A stretch of DNA of 64,000 nucleotides from Sediminibacterium sp. TEGAF015. Lineage in GTDB: Bacteria > Bacteroidota > Bacteroidia > Chitinophagales > Chitinophagaceae. Below the pieces are notes generated by a model. That model saw nothing but the letters and a program-made list of their open reading frames with translations, did not search any database and was not told where the DNA came from. The number at the start of each line of letters is the position of its first letter. Positions within the stretch are counted from its first letter, which is position 1. This document shows, in pieces, positions 25,856 through 33,670 of the stretch. Position numbers and translations under genes: made by a program. The stretch is from positions 1,488,501 through 1,552,500 of the forward strand of contig NZ_AP026683.1 in the NCBI RefSeq assembly GCF_025997995.1, given 5' to 3'.

Positions 25856-26431
25856 TTATGTGAAGCTTAAATTATTTGCCGTATTCATGGTTTTTTCCAG
25901 CCCTATGGCGGCAAATGACTCTATAATTTCCCCGCATGCCACTATTTTCTGGTTGATGATGGGCTGCTCTTCTGCCAGCCATTTACCCAGTACAAAGTCT
26001 ACCTGTCGGCCTTTGGGGAAATTGTTGCCAATGCCGAACCGTAGTTTGGGATACTGGTCTGTGCCCAGCACCAGCTGGATATCTTTAAGGCCATTGTGTC
26101 CTGCATCCGATCCTGATCCCCTTAGCCTTAATTTATTTAAAGGCAAAGCCAGGTCATCTACAATAGTAAGGGTATTAGCCGTGTCTATCTTTTCTTTGTC
26201 CTGCCAGTATTTAAAGGCTCTTCCGCTCAAATTCATGTAGGTCGTAGGTTTGATGCAAATAAAGTTCTTGCCCTTCCACTTTACTTCCGCTACATCCGCC
26301 AACCGATCATTTTTAAAAAAGCCATTGTGCTTGCGGACAAAAGCATCTAATACGTCAAACCCAATATTGTGTCGGGTATGCTTATACTCCTCTCCTATAT
26401 TGCCTAATCCGATTATTAAAAACTTTGTCAT
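25856..26431 (-). CDS. pth: Peptidyl-tRNA hydrolase
   Basis: 191 residues from the ATG at 26431; the frame's earlier TTG start is not needed. Catalytic and binding residues are visible: Asn in GLGNIGEEY, His in TRHNIGFDVLD, Asn in TTYMNLSG, Asp in VDDLALP and Asn in GHNGLKDI. It frees tRNA from stalled peptidyl-tRNAs. A TAATTTTG element lies a few bases upstream of the start, consistent with a Bacteroidota -7 box. Confidence 0.97.
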   Translation of the reverse strand: MTKFLIIGLGNIGEEYKHTRHNIGFDVLDAFVRKHNGFFKNDRLADVAEVKWKGKNFICIKPTTYMNLSGRAFKYWQDKEKIDTANTLTIVDDLALPLNKLRLRGSGSDAGHNGLKDIQLVLGTDQYPKLRFGIGNNFPKGRQVDFVLGKWLAEEQPIINQKIVACGEIIESFAAIGLEKTMNTANNLSFT

Positions 26432-26498
26432 GGTCAGCAAAATTAATGGCTATGCAGAGATAATGTTATATTTACACAATTTTTAAATCGAGAGCATA

Positions 26499-27785
26499 GT
26501 GATTTCCTTTATCCTGAGAGGCTGGAATGCGTTGGCCAATATTGGCATTACAGACGACTTGCCCTTTCTGGAAAAGAAAAAAACACAGGTAACCAATCTG
26601 GTTGTCGGAATTGGTCTTCCTCTTTTTCTATATTTCGGAATTGTAAACGCTTGGAATGGGCTCCACCTCTTATCGGTAATGAATTTCTCCTTACTTGTTG
26701 GGGGCATTTTAATTCTGGTTACGCAATTCAGACAAAAATATTACCTAGCCCGCTTTATCGTTGTTATTGTAACAACTACCATTTTCACCGCACAAAGTTT
26801 GCTATTCAGAAACGGAAATGAAATTCTTTTATTGGTCAATTTAATCGTGACCATTATTTACTATTCTGAAAAACGTTTCATAGCATTTATCACAACTGTG
26901 AATGTTGCCTGCTATCTATGGGTAAAATATATTTCGTTCCAGCCTCCCATGTTCGAAACCGTTTCCGACGGAAGGGTCTTATTCAATGTACTTTGCGGAT
27001 TAATTTCTTTTACCGTAGCGCTGCAATATTTTAAGTTTGAACAATTGAATAATCAACAAGCCATTCAGCAAAAGAATGATGAACTAGAAGCCCTGAATAA
27101 AACCAAGGAAAAATTATTCTCCATCATTGCTCACGACCTACGTTCTCCTATTGCGCAAATCAAGAGCACCCTCGATCTGGTAAACCGTGACTTTATTTCA
27201 AAGGAAGAATTTCACGAGTTATCGCATCATTTTACCAAACAGATTGACCAGCTGCAGGACAATATGAACAACCTGCTCACCTGGAGTCAGAGTCAGCTAA
27301 ACGGTATAGTCACCAAGCCCCAAGCAGTGTCCCCTTCTTTGATAACCAAAGAAGTAATTGAATTATTGAAACAGCAGTGGCAGGCCAAGGAGATCCAGAT
27401 TCAGTTTGAACCCTTTGACGATTTGGTTTGGATGGATCCAGACCACCTGAAAGTGGTCATGCGCAATCTTTTATCGAATGCCATTAAGTTCAGCAAAAAG
27501 AAACATAGCATTGTTATCAATCATTCCCGCAATAACAAGGAACTAACCATAGCCGTTCGCGATACAGGTGTTGGTATGGATCAGAAGCAATTGGATTCCC
27601 TCTTTACTGCCGAAGAAATCATTTCTACCCACGGTACCGATAAGGAAAGAGGTACAGGTCTTGGACTAAAATTGTGCAAAGAGTTTTTAGACAAGAACAA
27701 GGGAGAAATCTGGGCCATCAGCGAAAAAGGAATTGGCAGTACTTTCTTCATTAATATCCCATTGTATCAGCCTATAGGGTCTTAA
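26499..27785 (+). CDS. Membrane sensor histidine kinase
   Basis: 428 residues starting with GTG. About six membrane segments fill residues 30-180, then a short coiled linker, the HisKA domain with phospho-acceptor H212 in SIIAHDLRSPIAQ, and HATPase_c with N-box NLLSNAIKFSKK, DTGVGMDQ and GTGLGLKLC. No response regulator is adjacent, and no periplasmic sensor domain is seen, so the signal is probably in the membrane. Divergent from pth. Confidence 0.93.
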   Translation: MISFILRGWNALANIGITDDLPFLEKKKTQVTNLVVGIGLPLFLYFGIVNAWNGLHLLSVMNFSLLVGGILILVTQFRQKYYLARFIVVIVTTTIFTAQSLLFRNGNEILLLVNLIVTIIYYSEKRFIAFITTVNVACYLWVKYISFQPPMFETVSDGRVLFNVLCGLISFTVALQYFKFEQLNNQQAIQQKNDELEALNKTKEKLFSIIAHDLRSPIAQIKSTLDLVNRDFISKEEFHELSHHFTKQIDQLQDNMNNLLTWSQSQLNGIVTKPQAVSPSLITKEVIELLKQQWQAKEIQIQFEPFDDLVWMDPDHLKVVMRNLLSNAIKFSKKKHSIVINHSRNNKELTIAVRDTGVGMDQKQLDSLFTAEEIISTHGTDKERGTGLGLKLCKEFLDKNKGEIWAISEKGIGSTFFINIPLYQPIGS

Positions 27786-27817
27786 GCATTTAAGACGTCT
27801 TCGGCGCATAGCCACAA

Positions 27818-27850
27818 AAAAAATCCCGATTGCAACGCAACCGGGATTCT
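27818..27850 (-). terminator. Rho-independent terminator of rplY
   Basis: Minus strand: AATCCCGGTTGC-GTT-GCAATCGGGATT followed by a run of T. Convergent with the kinase gene, so it may serve both. Confidence 0.85.
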
Positions 27851-27879
27851 CATATAAGAAGTTAGTTTTGGTTCTTCTC

Positions 27880-28470
27880 TTATTTCTTCTTTTCGTCTTT
27901 TGCTGCAGAAGCTTCTTCCTGCTTTAACTGACGAGTCATTACTACAGAAGCGATTGGAATACGTGGAGAGTTTAAGATCTCAATATTGGGAGCTTTAACG
28001 TCTTCTACACGGATGTTTCCGTTTAATTCCAAGCTGGTAATGTCTACTTCAATAGTTGAAGTTAGATCCTTAGGAAGCGCTTTAATTTTTAAAGCTTTCA
28101 TCTTAGTTACCAACTTACCACCGCTTTTAACACCCACTGAAGTACCAGTGAATTTTAAAGGCAAAGTAGCGATTACTTTTTTGTTATCTACTAGTTCCAA
28201 CAAGTCTACGTGTAGTAGGCTATCGGTTACTTTGTCAAACTGTAAGTCTTTCAAAATACATTTGTATTTTTTTCCACCTACAGAAACTTCTGCCAACTGA
28301 AATTCACCAGTGTACACTAATGGCTTGAAAGCCTTAGCTGGAGCATAGAAATTAATCTCCTCCGCACCCCCGTAAATTACACCCGGCACATTTTCTTGAG
28401 AGCGAATCTGGCGGGCGGCTTTTTTGCCATGTTCGGTCCTCAGAACACCTTCGATTGTAATTGTATTCAT
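27880..28470 (-). CDS. rplY: 50S ribosomal protein L25 (general stress protein Ctc type)
   Basis: 196 residues, the long TL5/CTC form: L25 domain (TIEGVLRTEHGKKAARQIRS, PGVIYGG, HVDLLEL) plus the C-terminal beta domain (EVDITSLELNGNIRVEDV) and a charged tail. Binds 5S rRNA. The minus-strand TACTTTTG about 20 bases before the ATG fits a -7 element. Downstream of prs in the same direction with a short gap. Confidence 0.96.
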   Translation of the reverse strand: MNTITIEGVLRTEHGKKAARQIRSQENVPGVIYGGAEEINFYAPAKAFKPLVYTGEFQLAEVSVGGKKYKCILKDLQFDKVTDSLLHVDLLELVDNKKVIATLPLKFTGTSVGVKSGGKLVTKMKALKIKALPKDLTSTIEVDITSLELNGNIRVEDVKAPNIEILNSPRIPIASVVMTRQLKQEEASAAKDEKKK

Positions 28471-28506
28471 GTTTAAAAATTTTGGACGGCAAAAGTAAGG
28501 AAAATC

Positions 28507-29463
28507 CTACTTATTTCGGTTTTTTAACTGAGAATGAATGAAAAGACTGGTAATACTCTTGTTTTCATAGGCATTTCGGATAGCTATGGCGAATAAATCG
28601 GCCACTGAAATGACTTTGATTTTGCCGGATTCCTTTTTTAAAGGGATCGTATCGCATACCACCAACTCTTCCAACACGCTGTTTTCTATATTTTCATAGG
28701 CATTTCCGCTTAAAACAGGGTGGGTAATCAGGGCTCTGACGCTTCTGGCGCCCTTTTCTTTAAGCAAAGCCGCCGCTTTGGCAAGGGTTCCGCCTGTGTC
28801 GCAGATATCATCTACCAATACAATGTCTTTTCCTGTAACGTCTCCAATAACCACCATGCTGGCAATTTCATTGGCTCTTTTGCGGTGCTTATCACAAATC
28901 ACCATTTCTGCATTGAAATAGCTGGCCACTTCGCGCACTCGGTTGGTACTACCCACGTCCGGAGCGGCAAATGCCAGGTTTTCGAGCTTCAATTGCTCTA
29001 TATAAGGGATAAAAATCGCTGAACTGTCCAGGTGGTCTACCGGAACATCAAAGAATCCCTGAATCTGGGCCGCGTGTAAGTCCATGGTGATTACACGGTC
29101 TGCGCCTGCGGCTTCCAACAAAGTGGCAATCAGCTTAGCGCCAATGGCAACCCGGGGCTTGTCCTTACGGTCTTGACGGGCAAAACCATAATAAGGAATC
29201 ACTGCAATTACCTTGTAGGCACTGGCTCTTTTAGCCGCGTCTATCATCAACAGGAGCTCCATTAAATTGTCGGTGGGAGCATACGTGCTTTGCACTAAAA
29301 AAACATAATCACCGCGGATACTCTCTAAGAAAACAGGCTGAAACTCGCCATCGCTAAATTTCTGGATATTGATTTTGCCAATAGTGGCTCCAAAACGCTG
29401 GGCAATTTTCTCGGCCAATTTCTGCGATCCTGTACCGGAAAAAATTTTAACAGAAGGATTCAT
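28507..29463 (-). CDS. prs: Ribose-phosphate pyrophosphokinase (PRPP synthase)
   Basis: 318 residues from the ATG at 29463 (MNPSVKIFSGTGSQKLA); the alternative TTG start is unneeded. Motifs: RQDRKDKPR, DLHAAQIQGFFD, and PRPP loop VLVDDICDTGGT. Makes PRPP from ribose 5-phosphate and ATP for nucleotide, His and Trp synthesis. A TACCTTTG element lies about 20 bases upstream. Probably co-transcribed with rplY. Confidence 0.97.
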   Translation of the reverse strand: MNPSVKIFSGTGSQKLAEKIAQRFGATIGKINIQKFSDGEFQPVFLESIRGDYVFLVQSTYAPTDNLMELLLMIDAAKRASAYKVIAVIPYYGFARQDRKDKPRVAIGAKLIATLLEAAGADRVITMDLHAAQIQGFFDVPVDHLDSSAIFIPYIEQLKLENLAFAAPDVGSTNRVREVASYFNAEMVICDKHRKRANEIASMVVIGDVTGKDIVLVDDICDTGGTLAKAAALLKEKGARSVRALITHPVLSGNAYENIENSVLEELVVCDTIPLKKESGKIKVISVADLFAIAIRNAYENKSITSLFIHSQLKNRNK

Positions 29464-29537
29464 ATGATTGTGGGTAAGGCGCAAAGGTATTTAAATATGA
29501 ATGGTTTTCGTATTTTGATTTAAGCAATGTTTATATT

Positions 29538-30227
29538 ATGAGGAAATTTTCTATTAAAGATTGGGCGGTGGATGACCAACCCCGTAAGAAGCTGATGCAG
29601 CGCGGCTCTGCATCCCTTTCAAATGCCGAACTCCTGACCATTTTAATTAATAACGGGAATGCTTTCCTTAGTGCTAACGACATTGCCAAACACTTACTAA
29701 TGGCAAGTGAAAATAATTTGCAGAAGCTGGCCTCTATGAGCGTAAAAGATATGGTGAACCTGAAAATAAAGGGGCTGGGCGAAGCCAAAGCCATTGCCAT
29801 TGCGGCTTCCCTTGAATTGGGCATACGCCGCCAATCGGATCCTATTCAGCAAAAACAAGTGAGTAGCAGCAAAGACGTAGCGGGCTATTTACAGAATACC
29901 CTGCAATTTTTACAAAGGGAAGTATTTGCCATTTTATTACTGAACCGCGCCAACCGCATCATCCACTTTGAAATTGTGAGCGAGGGAGGCATCACCGGCA
30001 CCGTTGCCGACCCCCGTATCATTTTAAAGAAGGCTCTGGAGTATAGTGCCACTGGAATTATTCTATGTCATAACCACCCCAGCGGCAACCTTAAACCCAG
30101 CCATGCAGACGAAATGCTGACCAAAAAAATTAAAAATGCTGCATCTTTTTTAGACATCCTGGTCACCGATCATATCATTGTGAGTCATGAAGGCTATTTC
30201 AGCTTTGCGGATGAGGGGATGCTTTGA
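29538..30227 (+). CDS. radC: RadC-family JAB-domain protein
   Basis: 229 residues. N-terminal helix-hairpin-helix (MVNLKIKGLGEAKAIAIAA), then the JAB/MPN metallopeptidase-like core with EGG, HNHPSGNLKPSHAD (metal ligands) and D in LVTDHIIV. Full length for the UPF0758 group. Role in DNA repair is doubtful in the literature; homologues are often linked to mobile DNA. Confidence 0.93.
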   Translation: MRKFSIKDWAVDDQPRKKLMQRGSASLSNAELLTILINNGNAFLSANDIAKHLLMASENNLQKLASMSVKDMVNLKIKGLGEAKAIAIAASLELGIRRQSDPIQQKQVSSSKDVAGYLQNTLQFLQREVFAILLLNRANRIIHFEIVSEGGITGTVADPRIILKKALEYSATGIILCHNHPSGNLKPSHADEMLTKKIKNAASFLDILVTDHIIVSHEGYFSFADEGML

Positions 30228-30239
30228 TGATTGGGGTTT

Positions 30240-30354
30240 GTTTCAAATAAATTACTTCATTCGCGGCCCTGAATTGCTTCATTATAATTATCAATACATT
30301 CTTATATAACTTTTCAGCAATTCAGAAATGCTCACTTCATAATTTATTTGAAAC
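30240..30354. repeat. REP-like inverted repeat
   Basis: Arms of about 38 nt, GTTTCAAATAAATTA...GAATTGC and its imperfect complement, flank a 39-nt centre. The arms contain CATTCGCGGCC and GCTCACTTC, the same words as the repeats at 31.41-31.80 kb. Confidence 0.75.
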
Positions 30355-30429
30355 TCCCTTTATCAATTAATCCAATCACAAAACTCTATTCGCTTAACTT
30401 AGGGAGAAGAAAAATAATGCCTCTATTCT

Positions 30430-30873
30430 ATGCTTATTGAACCCATAAATAATAGTAACCTAAAAGAACTTACCAGACTTTTTGTTGAAATGTTTCCTGA
30501 AACAGATTATGATGCCGAATTCCGAATATTTGAAAAAAGCATTGGATCTGCAAACGAAATCTGCTTTTTAGCAAGAGAAGGAAATCAATATATAGGTTTC
30601 ATACATATCACTTTGAGATCGGATTATGTAGAAGGGTCGGACCTATCACCAACTGCTTATGTAGAAGCCCTATATGTCAAACCAGATTGTAGAAGAAAAG
30701 GAATAGCCAAAGCCTTACTACAGAAGGCTGAGCAATGGGCAATCTCCAAAAATTGTTTTACACTTGCTTCCGACACAGCTATAACCAATTATAACAGCAT
30801 TCGTTTTCATCGATGTATTGGATTTGAGGAAGCCAACAGAATAGTATGCTTTATTAAAAAATTAGGAGAATAA
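30430..30873 (+). CDS. GNAT acetyltransferase resembling aminoglycoside 6'-N-acetyltransferases
   Basis: 147 residues. GNAT motif A is VEALYVKPDCRRKGIAKAL. Surrounding words ITLRSDYVEG, SPTAYVEALYV, AEQWA, LASDTAITN, FHRCIGFEEANRIVCFIK match the AAC(6')-I type closely, including SLRxDYVxG and ASDT-type signatures. That family acetylates kanamycin/tobramycin-class drugs, but many chromosomal members do not. Flanked by REP-like repeats on both sides, no promoter cassette seen. Activity is a hypothesis. Confidence 0.8.
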   Translation: MLIEPINNSNLKELTRLFVEMFPETDYDAEFRIFEKSIGSANEICFLAREGNQYIGFIHITLRSDYVEGSDLSPTAYVEALYVKPDCRRKGIAKALLQKAEQWAISKNCFTLASDTAITNYNSIRFHRCIGFEEANRIVCFIKKLGE

Positions 30874-30943
30874 ACCTAACGCCGTTTTCATTTAACAACT
30901 CTTTTTATTTAATTGAATTAATTTCATAAAAACGAAAAGTCGT

Positions 30944-31402
30944 ATGTCAAAATGGATTGCCGTATGGGGGATTACACTACTCATTGGGATTAGTTCCTGC
31001 AGCAAGGATGACCCAACTCCAAAACCGCCAATTGCGAATCTTGCCTTTCAGTTATACGATTTTAGAACCCCGGTGGATACCATTGCAATTGAACTCCCCA
31101 ATGGTTTAAACAGTACGCTGATGTTAAAAAGTGATTACACATGGACACTTGATTTAGACGGAGCAAAATCCAGTGGTAAATATACTTGGACTCCTACTGC
31201 CAACCAGCAAGCTGATATGCAATTAAGTATTACACAATGGACAGATTTGCCTTCAAATTCAATCCTATCTAATAAATTAAAATCGGCCTTACTTGCAGTA
31301 ACCAGCTGCGGCTATTCATTAACCGACCCTTCCTATGCCAATTTCTTAGACTTAAAAAATCAGAAGCCTTACTTCCCTTTTGTAAGGACCAATAAAAAAT
31401 AA
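30944..31402 (+). CDS. Small lipoprotein of unknown function
   Basis: 152 residues with signal peptide and lipobox ISSC (about Cys19) followed by SKDDPTPKPP, the acidic lead seen in exported Bacteroidota lipoproteins. The body is beta-rich (YTWTLDLDGAKSSGKYTWTP). No family recognised. Confidence 0.75.
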   Translation: MSKWIAVWGITLLIGISSCSKDDPTPKPPIANLAFQLYDFRTPVDTIAIELPNGLNSTLMLKSDYTWTLDLDGAKSSGKYTWTPTANQQADMQLSITQWTDLPSNSILSNKLKSALLAVTSCGYSLTDPSYANFLDLKNQKPYFPFVRTNKK

Positions 31403-31409
31403 ATTCTGA

Positions 31410-31795
31410 GCAATTCAGGGCTGCGAACGAAATAATTTATTGTAAGATAAATGATTTGCAGATAAATATTCAAGGCCGCGAACGTAGCATTTATTTGAAG
31501 GAAATATGTGTTTCAAAAAATTTGTGAAGTGAGCATTTCAATTATAAGGTGAAAATAAAAAGTGTCTTAAAAAATTTGTGAAGTGAGCATTTCTGAATTT
31601 CTTAATTGATACTCATAGATGTATTGGAAATTAGCAAAAAAGAAATTCAGGGCAGCGAACGAAGCAAATTTTTGAAACACAAAACATGCACTCCTATTAA
31701 ATAGGCCGCGAGTGAGCAAATTTTTTATGACACTTACCCATTCATTTTCTTATAAATAAGAAAGCGAACGAAGCAAATTATTTAAACACTATAAA
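31410..31795. repeat. Cluster of REP-like palindromic repeats
   Basis: The 400 bases between the lipoprotein and DUF3467 gene are made of variants of two complementary words: GCGAACGAAGCAAATT (31.42, 31.48, 31.66, 31.76 kb) and TTTGTGAAGTGAGCATTTC (31.52, 31.58 kb), with GCGAGTGAGCAAATT at 31.71. Pairs can fold into imperfect hairpins. No open frame. Confidence 0.75.
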
Positions 31796-31811
31796 TTCAA
31801 TTGAAGCAAGA

Positions 31812-32120
31812 TTAAGCCTGCGCAGTAGGCCCACCAAAGTTCATGGGAATTTCAATCTGCTCCAGATCCTGAATAGGGCCATTGGCAGCTTCAAAGCGAT
31901 GGATGTTTTCTTCAAGAGCCTTCATAAACCGCTTGGCATGCATAGGCGTAAAAATAATACGCGACTTAACTTTGCTCTTGGGTGTACCCGGCATTACATT
32001 CACAAAGTCAATTACAAATTCTGCATTGCTATGGGTAATGATGGCTAGGTTGGCATATGCACCTTCTGCTACGTCTTCTGTTATTTCTATGTTTAACTGG
32101 TTATTCGGTTGCTGTTCCAT
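31812..32120 (-). CDS. DUF3467 protein
   Basis: 102 residues: QLNIEITEDVAEGAYANLAI, HSNAEFVIDFVNVMPG, SRIIFTPMHAKRFMKALEEN. Matches the DUF3467 family of short cytoplasmic beta-alpha proteins, function unknown, common in Bacteroidota. Alone, ahead of the SusCD operon's terminator. Confidence 0.88.
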   Translation of the reverse strand: MEQQPNNQLNIEITEDVAEGAYANLAIITHSNAEFVIDFVNVMPGTPKSKVKSRIIFTPMHAKRFMKALEENIHRFEAANGPIQDLEQIEIPMNFGGPTAQA

Positions 32121-32143
32121 TTTTCTTGAATTGATTAGGGCAC

Positions 32144-32172
32144 AAAAATAGGGCCTGTAAGAATACAGGCCC
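32144..32172 (-). terminator. Terminator of the susCD operon
   Basis: Minus strand GGGCCTGTA-TTCT-TACAGGCCC then TATTTTT; perfect 9-bp stem. Confidence 0.85.
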
Positions 32173-32209
32173 CCATGAGAATTAAAAACTGAGAATGAAA
32201 AACTCGTTC

Positions 32210-33652
32210 TTATTTATCCCACCATACTTTCGCGTCCTGAGAGTTGCTGTTAAACAACGCTGCAGCAGCTGCATAGTTGGTTGGGTTATATAAAGGTTCG
32301 TTTGGTCCGTAAGGAATTCTTCTTGGAATAGCTTTACCAGCGCCTGGAGCAGGAGTTAACACAGGGAAACCTGTTCTTCTCCACTCAGACCATCCTTGTA
32401 AACCATCTGGGTAATGCGCTAACCAACGCTGATCACCAATCTTAGCATTATCTGCAGTAGAACCATCCAATGCTACAGAAGGCTGAGCAAGGTAGTTGCT
32501 GATAGCAGTTGCGTTAGTGATTCCCCATCTGTTCATTTCTGCAGTTACACCGCTATTGTACATAGCAGAAGCACTTTCAGAAGTCCAGCCCAATTTAGCA
32601 GCTTCTGCTCTTGCCAAGAAAACTTGTCCTGCAGAAACCAAGCTCAATGGCATGGTTTGAGGTGTTCCAGTATATCCTAATAAGAATGCAAAACTTGGGT
32701 TGCTTGTTTGCCAAGCTAATGCATCCGCTCTGGTTAATCCATAAGGGAAACCTTTGGTATTGTTACCGTATTGGTTAATACGAGGATCGCCCAATGCAGT
32801 TAACTTATCTGTTACAGTTGAGCTTACTGCATAGTCAAAACGCTGTGTAATAACATAATACTGATAAACAGGATTATTGTAGTTACCACCAGGATAAGAA
32901 ATGGTTGCATTGTCTGCATTGGCATCAATAACACCAGCTGCAACCGCTGCAGCAAATTCTGCTTTACCCAATGTTGGGTTGGCTTTTGACATACGCAAAG
33001 AAAGAATAGCAATCAATGAATTCGCAAACTTCTTCCACTTGGTAGTATTACCAGCATACATGATATCACCTTGAACAGCAGCACCAGTAGTAAACTGAGC
33101 GTTCGCTGCTTTCAATTCAGCAATCAATGCTGGGTAAATAGTCTCTTGCTTATCATAAGGAATAGTACCATTCCCTTTTAAAGCTTGAGAATAAGGAATA
33201 TCACCATAAGCATCTGTTAACACAGAGAAATAGTAAGCCTTTAAAATACGGGCAATGGCAATTTGATTGGCATTGGCTCCGAATTCTGCAGCCGCAGTTG
33301 CAGTTCCAGGATCGCTATTGGTATTGATGATATTCTGTAAATCGTACATGGCACCTGCGTAGAAACCATCCCAGTTTTGGGTTGGCGTAGCATAACGAGA
33401 GATATCCGTGTACTGAGTTTCAGACATATACTGCGCATACAAACCGGCAGTAGTATTGATGGCATTGCCCCAAACGTTACCGCCAATTCCGGCCAATACG
33501 TTTGTTAATAATGCTGATGTGATAGGAACGGTTGTGGCGTTCGGGTTACGGTTGATATCACCGAATTCATTAATCCCCTTGCTACAACCCACCACTAAAG
33601 TGGCACAAACCCCTAACGACAGCACTGCTTTTTTTATATTCATACTTTTCAT
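32210..33652 (-). CDS. SusD/RagB-like outer membrane lipoprotein
   Basis: 480 residues; lipobox VVGC near Cys23 then SKGINEFGDINRNPNATT, typical of the SusD-like_2 subgroup. Helical TPR-like body, and DVTTDAYGDIPYSQAL-type phrase (VLTDAYGDIPYSQALKG). C-terminus GPNEPLYNPTNYAA. It is the surface lid that feeds ligand to the SusC channel encoded just upstream, 18 bases away. Ligand (glycan or peptide) not predictable: no degradative enzymes adjoin. Confidence 0.95.
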   Translation of the reverse strand: MKSMNIKKAVLSLGVCATLVVGCSKGINEFGDINRNPNATTVPITSALLTNVLAGIGGNVWGNAINTTAGLYAQYMSETQYTDISRYATPTQNWDGFYAGAMYDLQNIINTNSDPGTATAAAEFGANANQIAIARILKAYYFSVLTDAYGDIPYSQALKGNGTIPYDKQETIYPALIAELKAANAQFTTGAAVQGDIMYAGNTTKWKKFANSLIAILSLRMSKANPTLGKAEFAAAVAAGVIDANADNATISYPGGNYNNPVYQYYVITQRFDYAVSSTVTDKLTALGDPRINQYGNNTKGFPYGLTRADALAWQTSNPSFAFLLGYTGTPQTMPLSLVSAGQVFLARAEAAKLGWTSESASAMYNSGVTAEMNRWGITNATAISNYLAQPSVALDGSTADNAKIGDQRWLAHYPDGLQGWSEWRRTGFPVLTPAPGAGKAIPRRIPYGPNEPLYNPTNYAAAAALFNSNSQDAKVWWDK

Positions 33653-33670
33653 GATAATTGTTTTAGGGTT

